NCBI GenBank assembly: GCA_900549715.1
Contig: URPK01000007.1
Coordinates: forward strand, 32,483-96,482
Direction: 5' to 3'
Origin: an uncultured Collinsella sp.
Lineage (GTDB): Bacteria; Actinomycetota; Coriobacteriia; Coriobacteriales; Coriobacteriaceae
DNA length: 64,000 nt
A program made the translations under genes and the position numbers. This document shows, piece after piece, positions 56,208-64,000 of this stretch (within the stretch, counting starts at the first letter, position 1; each line of letters opens with the position of its first letter). A model generated the notes under the pieces. It did not search any database and had not been told where the DNA came from. It worked only from the letters and a program-made list of their open reading frames with translations.

Positions 56208-57050
56208 CTAGGCGAGGGCGGCCATGATGGTGCGGGCGACGCCGTCGTGGTCATTGTCGAACTCGGTGATGGCGCCGGCAGCCTCGCGGTCCTCGGGCTC
56301 GCCGTTGATCATGGCCGTGCCGTGGCCCGCTGCCACAAGCATCGGGATGTCGTTGATGTTGTCGCCGAAGGCCCAAGCATCGGCAAGGGGCTCGTCCAGA
56401 TGCTCGCACAGCCAGGTCAAGGCAGTTCCCTTGGTGGCGCCCTCGCCCATGACCTCGATATTCATGGCGTACGAACGCGTGACCTCAATGCTTCCGAGCG
56501 TGTCGAGCTCAGCCGCGATGGCGTCGCGATCGGCCGGGTCGTGCCAGTACATGGCGATGCGTTCGAGCGTCTCGACCTCGTCGATCTTGCTGTCGATATT
56601 CATGTCGATCGGTGTTCGTGTGCGCTTGAGCGAAGCCGCGATGTGGGGGTCGCCGCCGCAGAATTCGTCCAGGCGCGTGTAGAGCGAGCGGGGGAGGAAG
56701 CACTGCCCGTCCGCGAAGATATCGAAGGTCACATCGTGGCCGGCGGCAATGCGATGGATGCGGTGGGCAATGCCACGGTCGAGCGGACGGCTCAAGATGC
56801 ACGTGGCGCGCGAGGCGTCGGTGGGCGTATCCTCGTCGAGCTGCCAGGCGCTGGCGCCGTTGGCACAGACCGCGTAGTGCACGGCGGGATGGGCGAGAAT
56901 GGGCTCAAAGATGCCCGACAGTGGACGTCCCGTGCAGGGAACAAACTCGATGCCACGACGTGCGAGCTCGTCGAGCATCGCCCAGGTGGCATCGCTCATT
57001 TGCTTATCGCTCGTCAGCAGCGTCCCATCCATATCGGAAAACACAATCAT
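56208..57050 (-). CDS. Cof-type HAD-IIB phosphatase (second copy)
   Basis: A 280-residue HAD phosphatase with motif I FSDMDGTLLTSDK, motif II CTGRPLSG, the motif III Lys in KGTALTWL and motif IV AFGDNINDIPML. It is only distantly similar to the convergent neighbour at 55.3 kb, so not a recent duplicate. The substrate is unknown. AGAAAGGG precedes the ATG; a terminator for gltA lies behind it. Confidence 0.88.
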   Translation of the reverse strand: MIVFSDMDGTLLTSDKQMSDATWAMLDELARRGIEFVPCTGRPLSGIFEPILAHPAVHYAVCANGASAWQLDEDTPTDASRATCILSRPLDRGIAHRIHRIAAGHDVTFDIFADGQCFLPRSLYTRLDEFCGGDPHIAASLKRTRTPIDMNIDSKIDEVETLERIAMYWHDPADRDAIAAELDTLGSIEVTRSYAMNIEVMGEGATKGTALTWLCEHLDEPLADAWAFGDNINDIPMLVAAGHGTAMINGEPEDREAAGAITEFDNDHDGVARTIMAALA

Positions 57051-57075
57051 TTGATGCAGCCCTTTCTACTGGCAT

Positions 57076-57113
57076 AAAAAGCGTGGCCGAGGGCTTGGGT
57101 CCCTGGCCACGCT
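57076..57113 (-). terminator. Terminator after citrate synthase
   Basis: AGCGTGGCC pairs with GGCCACGCT, and on the minus strand TTTTTA follows. Confidence 0.88.
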
Positions 57114-57136
57114 CGAGTTCTATAACGGTCCGCGTC

Positions 57137-58555
57137 CTAGCGGTCGGCGAGCGGCTTGTACTCCAGCGGCTCGATCACCGGACGATAGGCGGGGCGGATG
57201 ATACGGTGCGCGCAGAAGAGCTCTTCCATGCGGTGTGCCGACCAGCCGGCCATGCGGGCGACGGCGAATAGCGGCGTAAAGAGCGTTTCGGGCACGCCGA
57301 GCATCTTGTAGATAAAGCCCGTGTACAGGTCGATGTTGGCGCAGATGGGCTTGGTCATGCCGTGGTCGCGCATGACCTGGGGTGCCAGGCGCTCGATGCG
57401 CTCGATGAGCGCGAACTCATCGCCCAGGTTCTTCTTGGCGGCAAGTGTGCGCGCGTAACGACGGCAGACCTCGGCGCGCGGGTCGCTGAGCGTATAGACG
57501 GCGTGGCCCATGCCGTAGATGAGGCCCGTGCCGTCGAAGGCCTGCTTGTCGAGGATCTTGCCCAGGTAGGCCGCGACCTCGTCCTCGTCCTCCCAGTTGG
57601 AGACATGCGCGCGGATGTCCTCGTGCATAGACACGACCTTGGCGTTGGCGCCGCCGTGGCGCGGGCCCTTGAGCGAGCCGATGGCCGCGGCGTAGGCGGA
57701 ATACGGGTCGGTGGCCGAGGAGGACAGCACGCGGCAGGCAAACGTGGAGTTGTTGCCGCCGCCGTGCTCTGCATGCAGCATGAGCATCACGTCGAGCAGC
57801 ATGGCTTCGTCGCGGGTGAACGCCATGCCACCGCGCAAGACCTGTAGGATGGTCTCGGCGGTGGAGAGACCGGGCGTGGGGTGTGGCACGTGAACCTCGG
57901 AGCCGCGAAGCTTGGCGACCGAGGCCATGTGTGCGAAGGCGGCGATGCGGGGGAGACGGGCGAGCATGGAGATGGCGACGTCGATTTCGTGCTCGGGTGT
58001 AATGGCGTCGGGCTCGGCGTCGAAGGCGTAGAGCAGCAGCACGGCGCGCTGAAGCACATTCATGATGCTCGACGACACCGTGGTCATGGGGAACTCGCGG
58101 ACGTATTCGTCGCTCAGGTGCCTAAAAGCACCCAGACGTTCGCAAAAACCGTCAAGCTCTTCCTTGGTGGGCAGAGAGCCCGTAATGAGCAGATAAGCGA
58201 CCTCTTCGTAGCCGTAGCGATTCTCGGCCTGGGCGTTGTTGACCAGATCCTCGATGCTGTAGCCACGAAGCGTGAGTTTGCCCTGATCGGGCACGACCTT
58301 ACCGTCGACCTTGTTGTAGCCATGCACATCCGAGATGCGAGTGAGGCCCGCGACCACGCCCGAACCGTCTGCATTGCGCAGGCCGCGCTTGACATTGTGC
58401 TCGACAAACAGGTCCTCGTCATAAGGGTCGGTCGGCAGGCCGTGGTAGAGGTTTTCGCTTTCGGGCGAAATCTGACGGCTCGCCTCGTAATCCAGAACCA
58501 GGCGGCTCAAGTGGTCATCGAAGCGGTAATAGATTTTCTTGGCGTCGTAGGCCAT
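57137..58555 (-). CDS. gltA: Citrate synthase
   Basis: A 472-residue citrate/2-methylcitrate synthase. The catalytic histidines are in LHAEHGGGNNSTF and GMGHAVYTLSDPR, and the Asp region is ANIDLYTGFIYKMLG. It condenses acetyl-CoA with oxaloacetate. The N-terminal 60 residues extend beyond the core, as in long anaerobe forms. The protein may support glutamate synthesis rather than a full TCA cycle; no other TCA gene is in the window. Upstream lies an ACT-domain gene on the same strand. Confidence 0.92.
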   Translation of the reverse strand: MAYDAKKIYYRFDDHLSRLVLDYEASRQISPESENLYHGLPTDPYDEDLFVEHNVKRGLRNADGSGVVAGLTRISDVHGYNKVDGKVVPDQGKLTLRGYSIEDLVNNAQAENRYGYEEVAYLLITGSLPTKEELDGFCERLGAFRHLSDEYVREFPMTTVSSSIMNVLQRAVLLLYAFDAEPDAITPEHEIDVAISMLARLPRIAAFAHMASVAKLRGSEVHVPHPTPGLSTAETILQVLRGGMAFTRDEAMLLDVMLMLHAEHGGGNNSTFACRVLSSSATDPYSAYAAAIGSLKGPRHGGANAKVVSMHEDIRAHVSNWEDEDEVAAYLGKILDKQAFDGTGLIYGMGHAVYTLSDPRAEVCRRYARTLAAKKNLGDEFALIERIERLAPQVMRDHGMTKPICANIDLYTGFIYKMLGVPETLFTPLFAVARMAGWSAHRMEELFCAHRIIRPAYRPVIEPLEYKPLADR

Positions 58556-58632
58556 GCGCGCTCCTCTCCGGGCCGCATCGGGGTGACTTGCATGGGCATG
58601 CGCGCGTCAGGCTATCCCCAGCGGCTTGCTCG

Positions 58633-58920
58633 CTACAGGCGGTACATAAAGTTGAAGACGTCCTCGCGCTGGATGGACACGTTGACGCCCGAAAGCTCGC
58701 CGGCCTCGGCCAGCGCCTTCTGCAGCTCGGCGAAGTCGAGCTTGGACTCGGCGGTATCGGCCAGCATGGTCATGGTGAAGATGTCCTCGATAATGGACTG
58801 CGTGATGTCGCGGATGTCGACGTTGGCCTCGCCTAGGACACGGGTGACGCCGGCGACGATGCCGGGGCGGTTCTTGCCAAGGACGGTGATGACGATACGG
58901 GAGGACGAGATCTCGGCCAT
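58633..58920 (-). CDS. ACT domain protein (UPF0237 family)
   Basis: A 95-residue single ACT domain: ISSSRIVITVLGKNRPGIVA with GVTRVLGEANVDIRDITQSI. ACT domains bind amino acids or other small ligands as regulators. In many bacteria this protein is followed by a UPF0210/PFL-like gene, which is absent here. AAAGGG lies upstream of the ATG. Confidence 0.88.
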   Translation of the reverse strand: MAEISSSRIVITVLGKNRPGIVAGVTRVLGEANVDIRDITQSIIEDIFTMTMLADTAESKLDFAELQKALAEAGELSGVNVSIQREDVFNFMYRL

Positions 58921-58924
58921 GGGA

Positions 58925-59316
58925 AACCCTTTCGCGTGATTGCGGCGCGCGCGGGGCGCTCCGCTACGGTACAGTGTTCATCATTGTACCTGTCTGGCGC
59001 AAAAAAGGCGCGCTCGCTGCGGCGTTACATGCCTGCAACATGAGCGTAAGGGGGAAGGCCGCACGGGGAAGAGCCGTCTGGCGCGTGTCCGGCTCGTGTT
59101 GGGTTGATTTCCGATCTCAGCCGAACACATTGAGCGGACAGGCCGTTCCCGCAGTCAGCCGAACGCCTCCGACGGCTGATTCCGAACTGGAAGCGGAGGG
59201 CATCCCCGCCCTTCGGTAGGGGATACCGCTCCGCGGCGCATGCCGCGGGCGGCGCCCCTATCGGACCACCGTGACCTCAGTTGGGATGGGCCCAGCACTG
59301 CCGCGTACTCGGTGAG
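58925..59316. other. Gene-free stretch at the edge of an integrated element
   Basis: This 390-bp stretch has no convincing gene on either strand. It has a GC-rich palindromic zone at about 59232-59260 (CCGCGGCG, then GCCGCGGGCGGC). It lies between the housekeeping ACT gene and the truncated integrase, so an attachment site may be here, but I found no direct repeat to name it. Confidence 0.4.
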
Positions 59317-60042
59317 CTAGAGCCAACTGTTCGTCTTCACGTCGCGTATGGCGATATTTCGGTCGTCCGGCTCGGTGATGCCGTAGCCGAACGCCTGGAG
59401 CGTCTCGATGGACTCCTGGATCCTCTGTTGGAACATGGGACCCGGATCGACCCTCGGCCCGAGGTGCCCGCGCCAAAGGCACGGCGTGGCGCGCAGCATG
59501 TTATGGATTTTGGAGATGGGCTCGATGTCGGCGTAGACGTTGAGCGTCGCCATGGCGTCCTTGTGGCCGAGGATCGATTGGAGCGCCTTGATATCGCCGC
59601 CTTGGCGGATCCACTGCGTTGCGAACGTGTGGCGAAGGCCGTGGAACGTGATCAGCTCGTCGTTGGTGCCCATGAGGCCGTTGGTCTCCGAGAACGTCTT
59701 GAACGCCCTGCGGATATAGCTTGTCGTCGCGAAGGTCGCGCCCGGCTCCGACAGGATGTAGCAGTCCTCGATCTCGACCGCCCCGGTAAGGCCGCGCAAG
59801 CGCAGCTTTCCGCAGTCGATCTCGTGGGTCTCCTTCAGGAAGGGGAGTAGGCCGACCGGGTCGATGGGGATACCCCTGGCGTCATGGGTCTTGGTGTCCT
59901 TGATGAACGAACCCATTCCCTTCGCGTACGCCACCGAGTGTCTGATCGAGATCAGGCCCGTCTCGAAATCCACATCGCACCACCGAAGGCCGCAGACCTC
60001 GCCGATTCGCATCCCCGTGTGCAGGGCGAGTACGACCGCCCT
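59317..60042 (-). pseudogene. Tyrosine recombinase, catalytic domain only
   Basis: The frame gives VVLALHTGMRIGEVCGLRW (catalytic Arg), then FHGLRHTFATQWIRQG (HxxR), LGHKDAMATLNVYADI (His/Lys and the nucleophilic Tyr) and an unusually long tail. All C-terminal catalytic residues are present, but the N-terminal arm-binding and SAM-like core-binding domains are missing. The frame begins directly after the TAG stop of the XRE gene and is in the same phase, with no ribosome site for the first ATG at 60012. It looks like a phage or ICE integrase cut by recombination. Confidence 0.8.
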
Positions 60043-60294
60043 CTAATCCTCGGCGGACCAATCGAATCCGAACTCCTTTCGGGCATCCTCTTCGCTCATG
60101 ACTTCGAGAAGGTCTCCGGGTTGGCAACGAAGGGCGAGGCATAGCTGCTCGAGTGTGTTGAAGCGAATGCCGCGAATATGCCCTTTTTTAATACGGGACA
60201 GGTTCACGGGCGTGGTTCCAATCCTTTCGGCAAGTTCGTTCGAGGAAATCTTTCGCTCGGCCATGATCTTGTCGAGGCGAACAATTACGGGCAT
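60043..60294 (-). CDS. XRE family HTH regulator (HTH_26 type)
   Basis: An 83-residue DNA-binding protein: MPVIVRLDKIMAERKISSNE, then LAERIGTTPVNLSRIKKGHI, with LCLALRCQPGDLLE. Small Cro/CI-like proteins of this kind are commonly paired with DUF2975 membrane proteins, as here: the upstream gene ends 9 nt before this start. The C-terminus FGFDWSAED abuts the integrase remnant in frame after an amber codon. It may repress its own operon through the palindrome at 60855. Confidence 0.85.
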   Translation of the reverse strand: MPVIVRLDKIMAERKISSNELAERIGTTPVNLSRIKKGHIRGIRFNTLEQLCLALRCQPGDLLEVMSEEDARKEFGFDWSAED

Positions 60295-60303
60295 GGCGTT
60301 TCC

Positions 60304-60816
60304 TTACGCAATCTCGTCGGAGTCGAGGTACAGCTCTCGGGCGTACAAGAAGAGCTGGGAAAGCATGAACAGGACGATGCCGAGAACCAGAGAGGTCCAA
60401 TCGAATGATGAAGCGATCTCTTGGGCGCCGACGGCCCCCTCGCCGCCAAACATCGAAACGGAGGTTTTGAGTGAGCCGGCGTAGAGGCTGGTGGCAGCTT
60501 GAACAACGAAGAGAATGCCGAGCACCTTCAAGCATGTCGCAGACCCTTTCTTGAAGGGGTCTCCGCTCTTGATCGTCCACACGAGAACGGCGCTGAGGAT
60601 GGTCGTAGCGATACCGATGACGGCAGGGACCAATGTCGAGATCGCAAGGGCTGGATACGCGGGGGAGTCTGCAATTACAGGGTTGTCGAGCACTTCGATT
60701 GCTGGCTTTAAGGAGAACGCCACTTGTGCGATGGCGGTGGCGCAAAGGGTCGCAGAGGCTATCGCACATGCGATGCGGAAGGAATGAAGCCGGGGAGTGC
60801 GATTGTCGGAACTCAT
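60304..60816 (-). CDS. DUF2975 family membrane protein
   Basis: A 170-residue protein with four predicted membrane helices at roughly residues 13-35, 55-80, 95-115 and 140-160 (FRIACAIASATLCATAIAQV; LVPAVIGIATTILSAVLVW; LVLGIVLFMLSQLFLYA). The pairing with a XRE regulator is typical of DUF2975. Its function is unknown; it may sense envelope state. GGAGG precedes the ATG. Confidence 0.8.
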   Translation of the reverse strand: MSSDNRTPRLHSFRIACAIASATLCATAIAQVAFSLKPAIEVLDNPVIADSPAYPALAISTLVPAVIGIATTILSAVLVWTIKSGDPFKKGSATCLKVLGILFVVQAATSLYAGSLKTSVSMFGGEGAVGAQEIASSFDWTSLVLGIVLFMLSQLFLYARELYLDSDEIA

Positions 60817-60854
60817 AATAACCTCCGAGGAATTTAAAAAACTCAGGTTACTTT

Positions 60855-60871
60855 TTAACAGTTTATGTTAA
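60855..60871. promoter_or_regulatory. Palindrome TTAACA-N5-TGTTAA, candidate XRE operator
   Basis: TTAACAGTTTATGTTAA is a perfect 6-bp inverted repeat with a 5-nt spacer, 39 bp before the DUF2975 start in the divergent region with the ABC transporter. A hairpin GGGCCGA/TTCGGCC at about 60898-60917 is also in this spacer. Confidence 0.5.
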
Positions 60872-60951
60872 ATTGACTTTGCCGGCAAGTAATAAGGGCC
60901 GAGCATTTTGTTCGGCCCCTCTGTTCCGACTGGATGAGGTTAAGGTTGGCG

Positions 60952-62511
60952 ATGAATATGCTCAAAATCTCGAAGGCGATCTTTAGGTCGCTTCTCTCCT
61001 CCAGGTCGCTCTGTGTTGTCGTTGTTGCGTTGATGGTTCTTTGTGCTCTGCCCGTCTTCAGGAGCGCGGCTGGCATCGACGGACGGGTCGAATACCTCGA
61101 GTCGGGAATAACCCGTGTTGAGCAGGAATTGTCAGCATCCTATGCGGATGCGCTTGTGAATGCGGGGGAGGACGGTGTCTATACCTCTTCATCAAGCATG
61201 CCCGCGCTTCTGTACCCTCTTGCCGCGGGACGTCTTATCTTGGCACCGCTCTCTCCCCTACTTCCGTTTCTGCAGATATCGGATGGAGAGTACACCTATT
61301 ATGACGGATCGAAGGAGTACTTGCTATGGGTCGCAACGGCCGTTGCCGTCTCGTTCCTTGCCGCGCGTCTTAACAAACGTGAAAAGCTCATCATCCAGGC
61401 ACCGATGGGCGAGCTGGGTAGACTTGTTGCATCGAGCGTATGGGCGAGTGTTTTTGCAATGCTTGCCGTCCTCGCCATCAATCTTCCAGGGATAATCGCC
61501 GCGCTTGTGAAGAATGGCCCGGGCTCGCCGTTCTATCCGATAGGCTACATTCAATATGCGACTCCGGTTATCAAACCGGCTTGGCTGGTGTTCGCGCAGA
61601 CGGCCATCTTGCAATTCTTGGTGGCAGCGTTCATCTCGCTTGTCGTTCACCTTGCCGTGAAGATTGCCAATAACCCTACGCTTGGAATCGTGTTCGTATG
61701 TGCCCTGATGGGGGTGACGATGGTTCCCGGGTATTACGGAAGATCCATCGCTTTACGTGAGTTCGCCCTGTTGAATCCCCTTACGTATGCGAACACTGAG
61801 TTGACCGTCGGCGCCTATAGCCCGTACCCGACAACGCAGATAGTGAATCTGCCTGGACTTTGCTTCGAGCGTGGCGCGATTGCCCTCGTATGCGCAATCG
61901 GGATCGAGGTGCTGGCAATTAGCCTGCTTTGCGTTGCTGGAAAGAGCGGCTGCGCGTGCCCGATATCCCCGATTTGTCTTGAGAGAGGTTCCTTCACTGC
62001 ATCGAGAACGGCAACTCGTTCGAGCGCTTGTGCCTCCGCCGTTGCATACGTAAGAACGATGGGGAAACTGTTCCTGCGTTCTCCTACCCTCGCCGTATGC
62101 GCGATTGCAATGTCGACGACGATGCTGGCCCCGGCTCTGGTCGAGATGTTTCCTGACGCTGATAACGTTTCCGCTGTTCGGTATAGGGATGGGGAGCTCC
62201 GTTCAATAGATCGGTATCTAGAGCAGAACGCTGCGAATATGGACGTCGAGGGCAAAGCGGCCCTGGAAGACATGCGGGATGCTCTTTCGGGTTTCGTGTA
62301 CGCGCCTATGCCTGCGGAGGGGTTTCGAAGCCTTGCGACGTACGAGCGCGCTCGAGGTGAGCTGGGCGCGGCAGATGCGACTCTCCTGCAATCGATCGGA
62401 ATCGAGCCGGAGACTCCTTCTCGTGCGGAGGCGCGCGCCCTTCTGCTTGAGTCGATCGCGAGCTTGCCGGACCCCAAGGTTTACGAGTTAAGTACGAAGA
62501 TGCCCCATTAA
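60952..62511 (+). CDS. ABC-2-type permease, N-terminal part (frameshifted gene)
   Basis: 519 residues with a first membrane helix (LCVVVVALMVLCALPVF), an outer loop, a helix bundle (residues about 120-270) and a second block starting VAYVRTMGKLFLRSPTLAVC. The frame ends at TAA 62509, right after a CCCC run at 62503-62506. One extra base there would join it to the next frame, which carries on the helix bundle. The halves share the motif KNGxGxxxYP, so the intact protein was an internally duplicated permease of about 740 residues. It works with the ATPase downstream; the exported substrate is unknown. The ATG at 60952 has TAAGG upstream. Confidence 0.7.
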   Translation: MNMLKISKAIFRSLLSSRSLCVVVVALMVLCALPVFRSAAGIDGRVEYLESGITRVEQELSASYADALVNAGEDGVYTSSSSMPALLYPLAAGRLILAPLSPLLPFLQISDGEYTYYDGSKEYLLWVATAVAVSFLAARLNKREKLIIQAPMGELGRLVASSVWASVFAMLAVLAINLPGIIAALVKNGPGSPFYPIGYIQYATPVIKPAWLVFAQTAILQFLVAAFISLVVHLAVKIANNPTLGIVFVCALMGVTMVPGYYGRSIALREFALLNPLTYANTELTVGAYSPYPTTQIVNLPGLCFERGAIALVCAIGIEVLAISLLCVAGKSGCACPISPICLERGSFTASRTATRSSACASAVAYVRTMGKLFLRSPTLAVCAIAMSTTMLAPALVEMFPDADNVSAVRYRDGELRSIDRYLEQNAANMDVEGKAALEDMRDALSGFVYAPMPAEGFRSLATYERARGELGAADATLLQSIGIEPETPSRAEARALLLESIASLPDPKVYELSTKMPH

Positions 62512-62552
62512 TCCTCCTTTCGTATCTCCAGGCAGCGCTTCCCTCCTTATTT

Positions 62553-63173
62553 TTGCTGTTGCCCGTGGTTGTCACATCGCTCGCGTGCACCCACCTGCAG
62601 TGTCGTTCCCTTCTGGTTCTCCAGATCCCCGCAACAGCGCATGTGCGTTTTCTGACGGCTGTTGCGCTGGCTCTCCTGCTTGGCTTGGTGCTGCTTTTGG
62701 TGTCGATGGTTCCCGCTGTCGTTGTGTCCGTGATTAAGAACGGTGCGGGTGGATCGGAGTATCCCGTCGCTCTCATTCGGGCGGGAGCTTCGACAACGTC
62801 CATGGTGGGGGAGGCGGTGTTGTGCAGTATTCCGTTGCTGGTCATGGCATACGGCGTGATTTCCGTCGTCGCTGCGTTGACAGCAGCGATTAGCCGCAAC
62901 CCCGTTGTCACCGGAATGGTTTGCGCGGTTCTCTTGGTGTTGGGTTCGTTGAGCGCTCATGTTGAAAGCGTGGGCATGGGCGTCGCGCTGCTGGCTCCAT
63001 TCGCCTCGTTTGATCCCGCTTCCCAGGTGGGGACGATTGGGTTCCTTGGGCGAGGGACGAACGCGATGCCTTTTGGAGAGGTCGTCGGCGCATCGGGCGC
63101 TCTGCTGGTGGTCTTGGGCGCCGTATCTCCGTTGATGGTGCGCCTGAGTGTTCCAAAGATCGAAAGGGGATGA
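62553..63173 (+). CDS. ABC-2-type permease, C-terminal part (frameshifted gene)
   Basis: 206 residues from a TTG without a ribosome site, rich in membrane helices (VALALLLGLVLLLVSMVPAV; VALTAAISRNPVVTGMVCAV). The frame is open further upstream to the CCCC run, reading DAPLILLSYLQAALPSLFLL, which continues the N-terminal part. So this is not an independent gene. Its VIKNGAGGSEYPVALI mirrors VKNGPGSPFYPIGYI in the first half. Its stop overlaps the ATPase region. Confidence 0.65.
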   Translation: MLLPVVVTSLACTHLQCRSLLVLQIPATAHVRFLTAVALALLLGLVLLLVSMVPAVVVSVIKNGAGGSEYPVALIRAGASTTSMVGEAVLCSIPLLVMAYGVISVVAALTAAISRNPVVTGMVCAVLLVLGSLSAHVESVGMGVALLAPFASFDPASQVGTIGFLGRGTNAMPFGEVVGASGALLVVLGAVSPLMVRLSVPKIERG

Positions 63174-63178
63174 TCTCG

Positions 63179-63919
63179 ATGATTGACCTTCAAACGCTGA
63201 CGATCTCTTATGGAAAGAAGGTGCTCGTAGATTCGGTGAACGCTGAGTTTGCCCCGGGTACGGTCTACGGTCTCGTCGCTCCGAACGGGCATGGAAAGAC
63301 GACGTTGCTGCGTGCGATGGCAGGTTTGCCGGGTCCTCGCGTGGACGGGAGCATCGTTCTGGATGAGGTGCAGGGTACGGGTGCGAGAGAGGTCCGTTCT
63401 ATGATCTTCTATGCACCTGGTGAGGGGACGCTGCTGTATCCCGGATTGCGTGCGGAAGATCACCTCAAGATGGTTTGCGATATGTGGCCGCATGCTCGCG
63501 ATATCGAAGAGATAGTGGAACAAACGCAGATAGGCGAGTTCGCGAAGATGAGGATCCGCACTCTGAGCCAGGGCATGAAGCAGCAGCTTACCCTGGCGAT
63601 TGCGTGTGCGACGGGCGCGCGGTACCTTCTATTAGATGAGCCCATGAACGCGCTCGACCCCAGCAGGGTGGACTTGCATTCCGAGATTCTCAGGAAGCTG
63701 GCCGATTCTGGTACGTGCATCATCATGTCATCCCACATCTTGGATTCGGTCGATAGGCTGTGCGATGAGATTCTGTTTTTGAAGGATGGGAGGCTCATTA
63801 GAAGCATTCCGCAAGATGATGCTGCGCCGAAGTCTCCCGGATCCCATTTCGCAAAGCCTGCCGGACGCGCCGAGGGTGCGCTAAGCACGTATCGGCGACT
63901 CTACGAAAAGGGCGGGTAG
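63179..63919 (+). CDS. ABC transporter ATP-binding protein
   Basis: A 246-residue ATPase. Walker A is APNGHGKTTLLRAMAG, the signature LSQGMKQQLTLAIA, Walker B YLLLDEPMNALDPS and the switch His in IIMSSHILDSVDRL. In Walker A, His replaces the usual Ser/Cys/Ala of GxSGKT-type loops. The length and lack of extra domains fit drug or peptide exporters. The ATG at 63179 has AAAGGGG 9 nt upstream; an ATG at 63170 overlaps the permease stop. It powers the frameshifted permease. Confidence 0.88.
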   Translation: MIDLQTLTISYGKKVLVDSVNAEFAPGTVYGLVAPNGHGKTTLLRAMAGLPGPRVDGSIVLDEVQGTGAREVRSMIFYAPGEGTLLYPGLRAEDHLKMVCDMWPHARDIEEIVEQTQIGEFAKMRIRTLSQGMKQQLTLAIACATGARYLLLDEPMNALDPSRVDLHSEILRKLADSGTCIIMSSHILDSVDRLCDEILFLKDGRLIRSIPQDDAAPKSPGSHFAKPAGRAEGALSTYRRLYEKGG

Positions 63920-63921
63920 AA

Positions 63922-64000
63922 ATGCAAGTTAAAAATCTATGTGGCCAATATGATGCCGTTGAACCCGCGTATCGATACCGCTCAGCCATTCGCCTCGCCC
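63922..64000 (+). CDS. Start of an unidentified gene (runs off the right end)
   Basis: Directly after the ATPase stop an ATG at 63922 opens MQVKNLCGQYDAVEPAYRYR, continuing to the window end in frame. The 26 residues are soluble-looking and too few to assign. Position suggests a further member of the ABC transporter operon. GGGCGGG lies 6 nt upstream. Confidence 0.45.
   Translation, partial: MQVKNLCGQYDAVEPAYRYRSAIRLA

Noticed and set aside
58974..59219. 81-residue open frame before the integrase
   Set aside because: No ribosome site, no homology, and composition typical of chance frames in GC-rich DNA.

Overview
The window is GC-rich bacterial chromosome. Gene content and protein style point to an anaerobic Coriobacteriia-type actinobacterium, most like Collinsella. 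The grounds are zinc-ribbon S14, the order secY-adk-map-infA-rpmJ-rpsM-rpsK-rpsD-rpoA-rplQ-truA, GTG/TTG starts behind strong Shine-Dalgarno sites, and a selenium-linked purine catabolic cluster. The genus is inference. No rRNA, tRNA or CRISPR array was recognised.

Layout. 1-1.0 kb: end of a ROK fructokinase, then a scar of an IS200-type transposase 5' end joined to a degV 3' fragment, plus short repeats. 1.2-3.0 kb: Gfo/Idh/MocA oxidoreductase with a DeoR regulator, followed by an array of alternating 15-bp repeats. 3.5-6.7 kb: RluA pseudouridine synthase and a U32 protein. 7-34.4 kb: ridA, two PAS/HTH regulators, an NCS2 purine permease, ssnA, ygfK, a four-motif ferredoxin, a Se-dependent xanthine dehydrogenase-like gene, then ygeX, ygeY, ygeW, mocA, hyuA, yqeC, yqeB and xdhC. 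This is the gene set linked to anaerobic purine and uric acid breakdown, with the accessory genes that mature a selenium-dependent molybdenum hydroxylase. It is split at 17.8-24.1 kb by an accessory island. The island holds two arrays of 61-62-bp repeats around an AbiEi/DUF559-like gene, a broken DUF4143 ATPase, a possible 41-residue type I toxin, a DEDDh exonuclease and two unknown proteins.

34.5-45.5 kb is the ribosomal protein/secY/rpoA block. It begins at rplE with its own promoter, so the usual upstream partners (rplN, rplX) are not adjacent. 45.6-58.9 kb is housekeeping: a GT2-like protein, argR, a class A PBP, a second U32 protein, tyrS, adenine deaminase behind a possible leader attenuator, two Cof-type HAD phosphatases, citrate synthase and an ACT-domain protein. 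59.3-64 kb is accessory again: a truncated tyrosine recombinase abutting a XRE/DUF2975 pair, then an ABC transporter whose permease is cut by a one-base frameshift in a C run.

In the proposed purine route, the permease imports purines or urate. Mo/Se hydroxylase, YgfK and ferredoxin handle redox steps; SsnA and HyuA act on amino groups and cyclic amides. YgeY and YgeW process open-chain carbamoyl or acyl intermediates, and YgeX releases pyruvate and ammonia from 2,3-diaminopropionate. Adenine deaminase at 53 kb could feed hypoxanthine into it.
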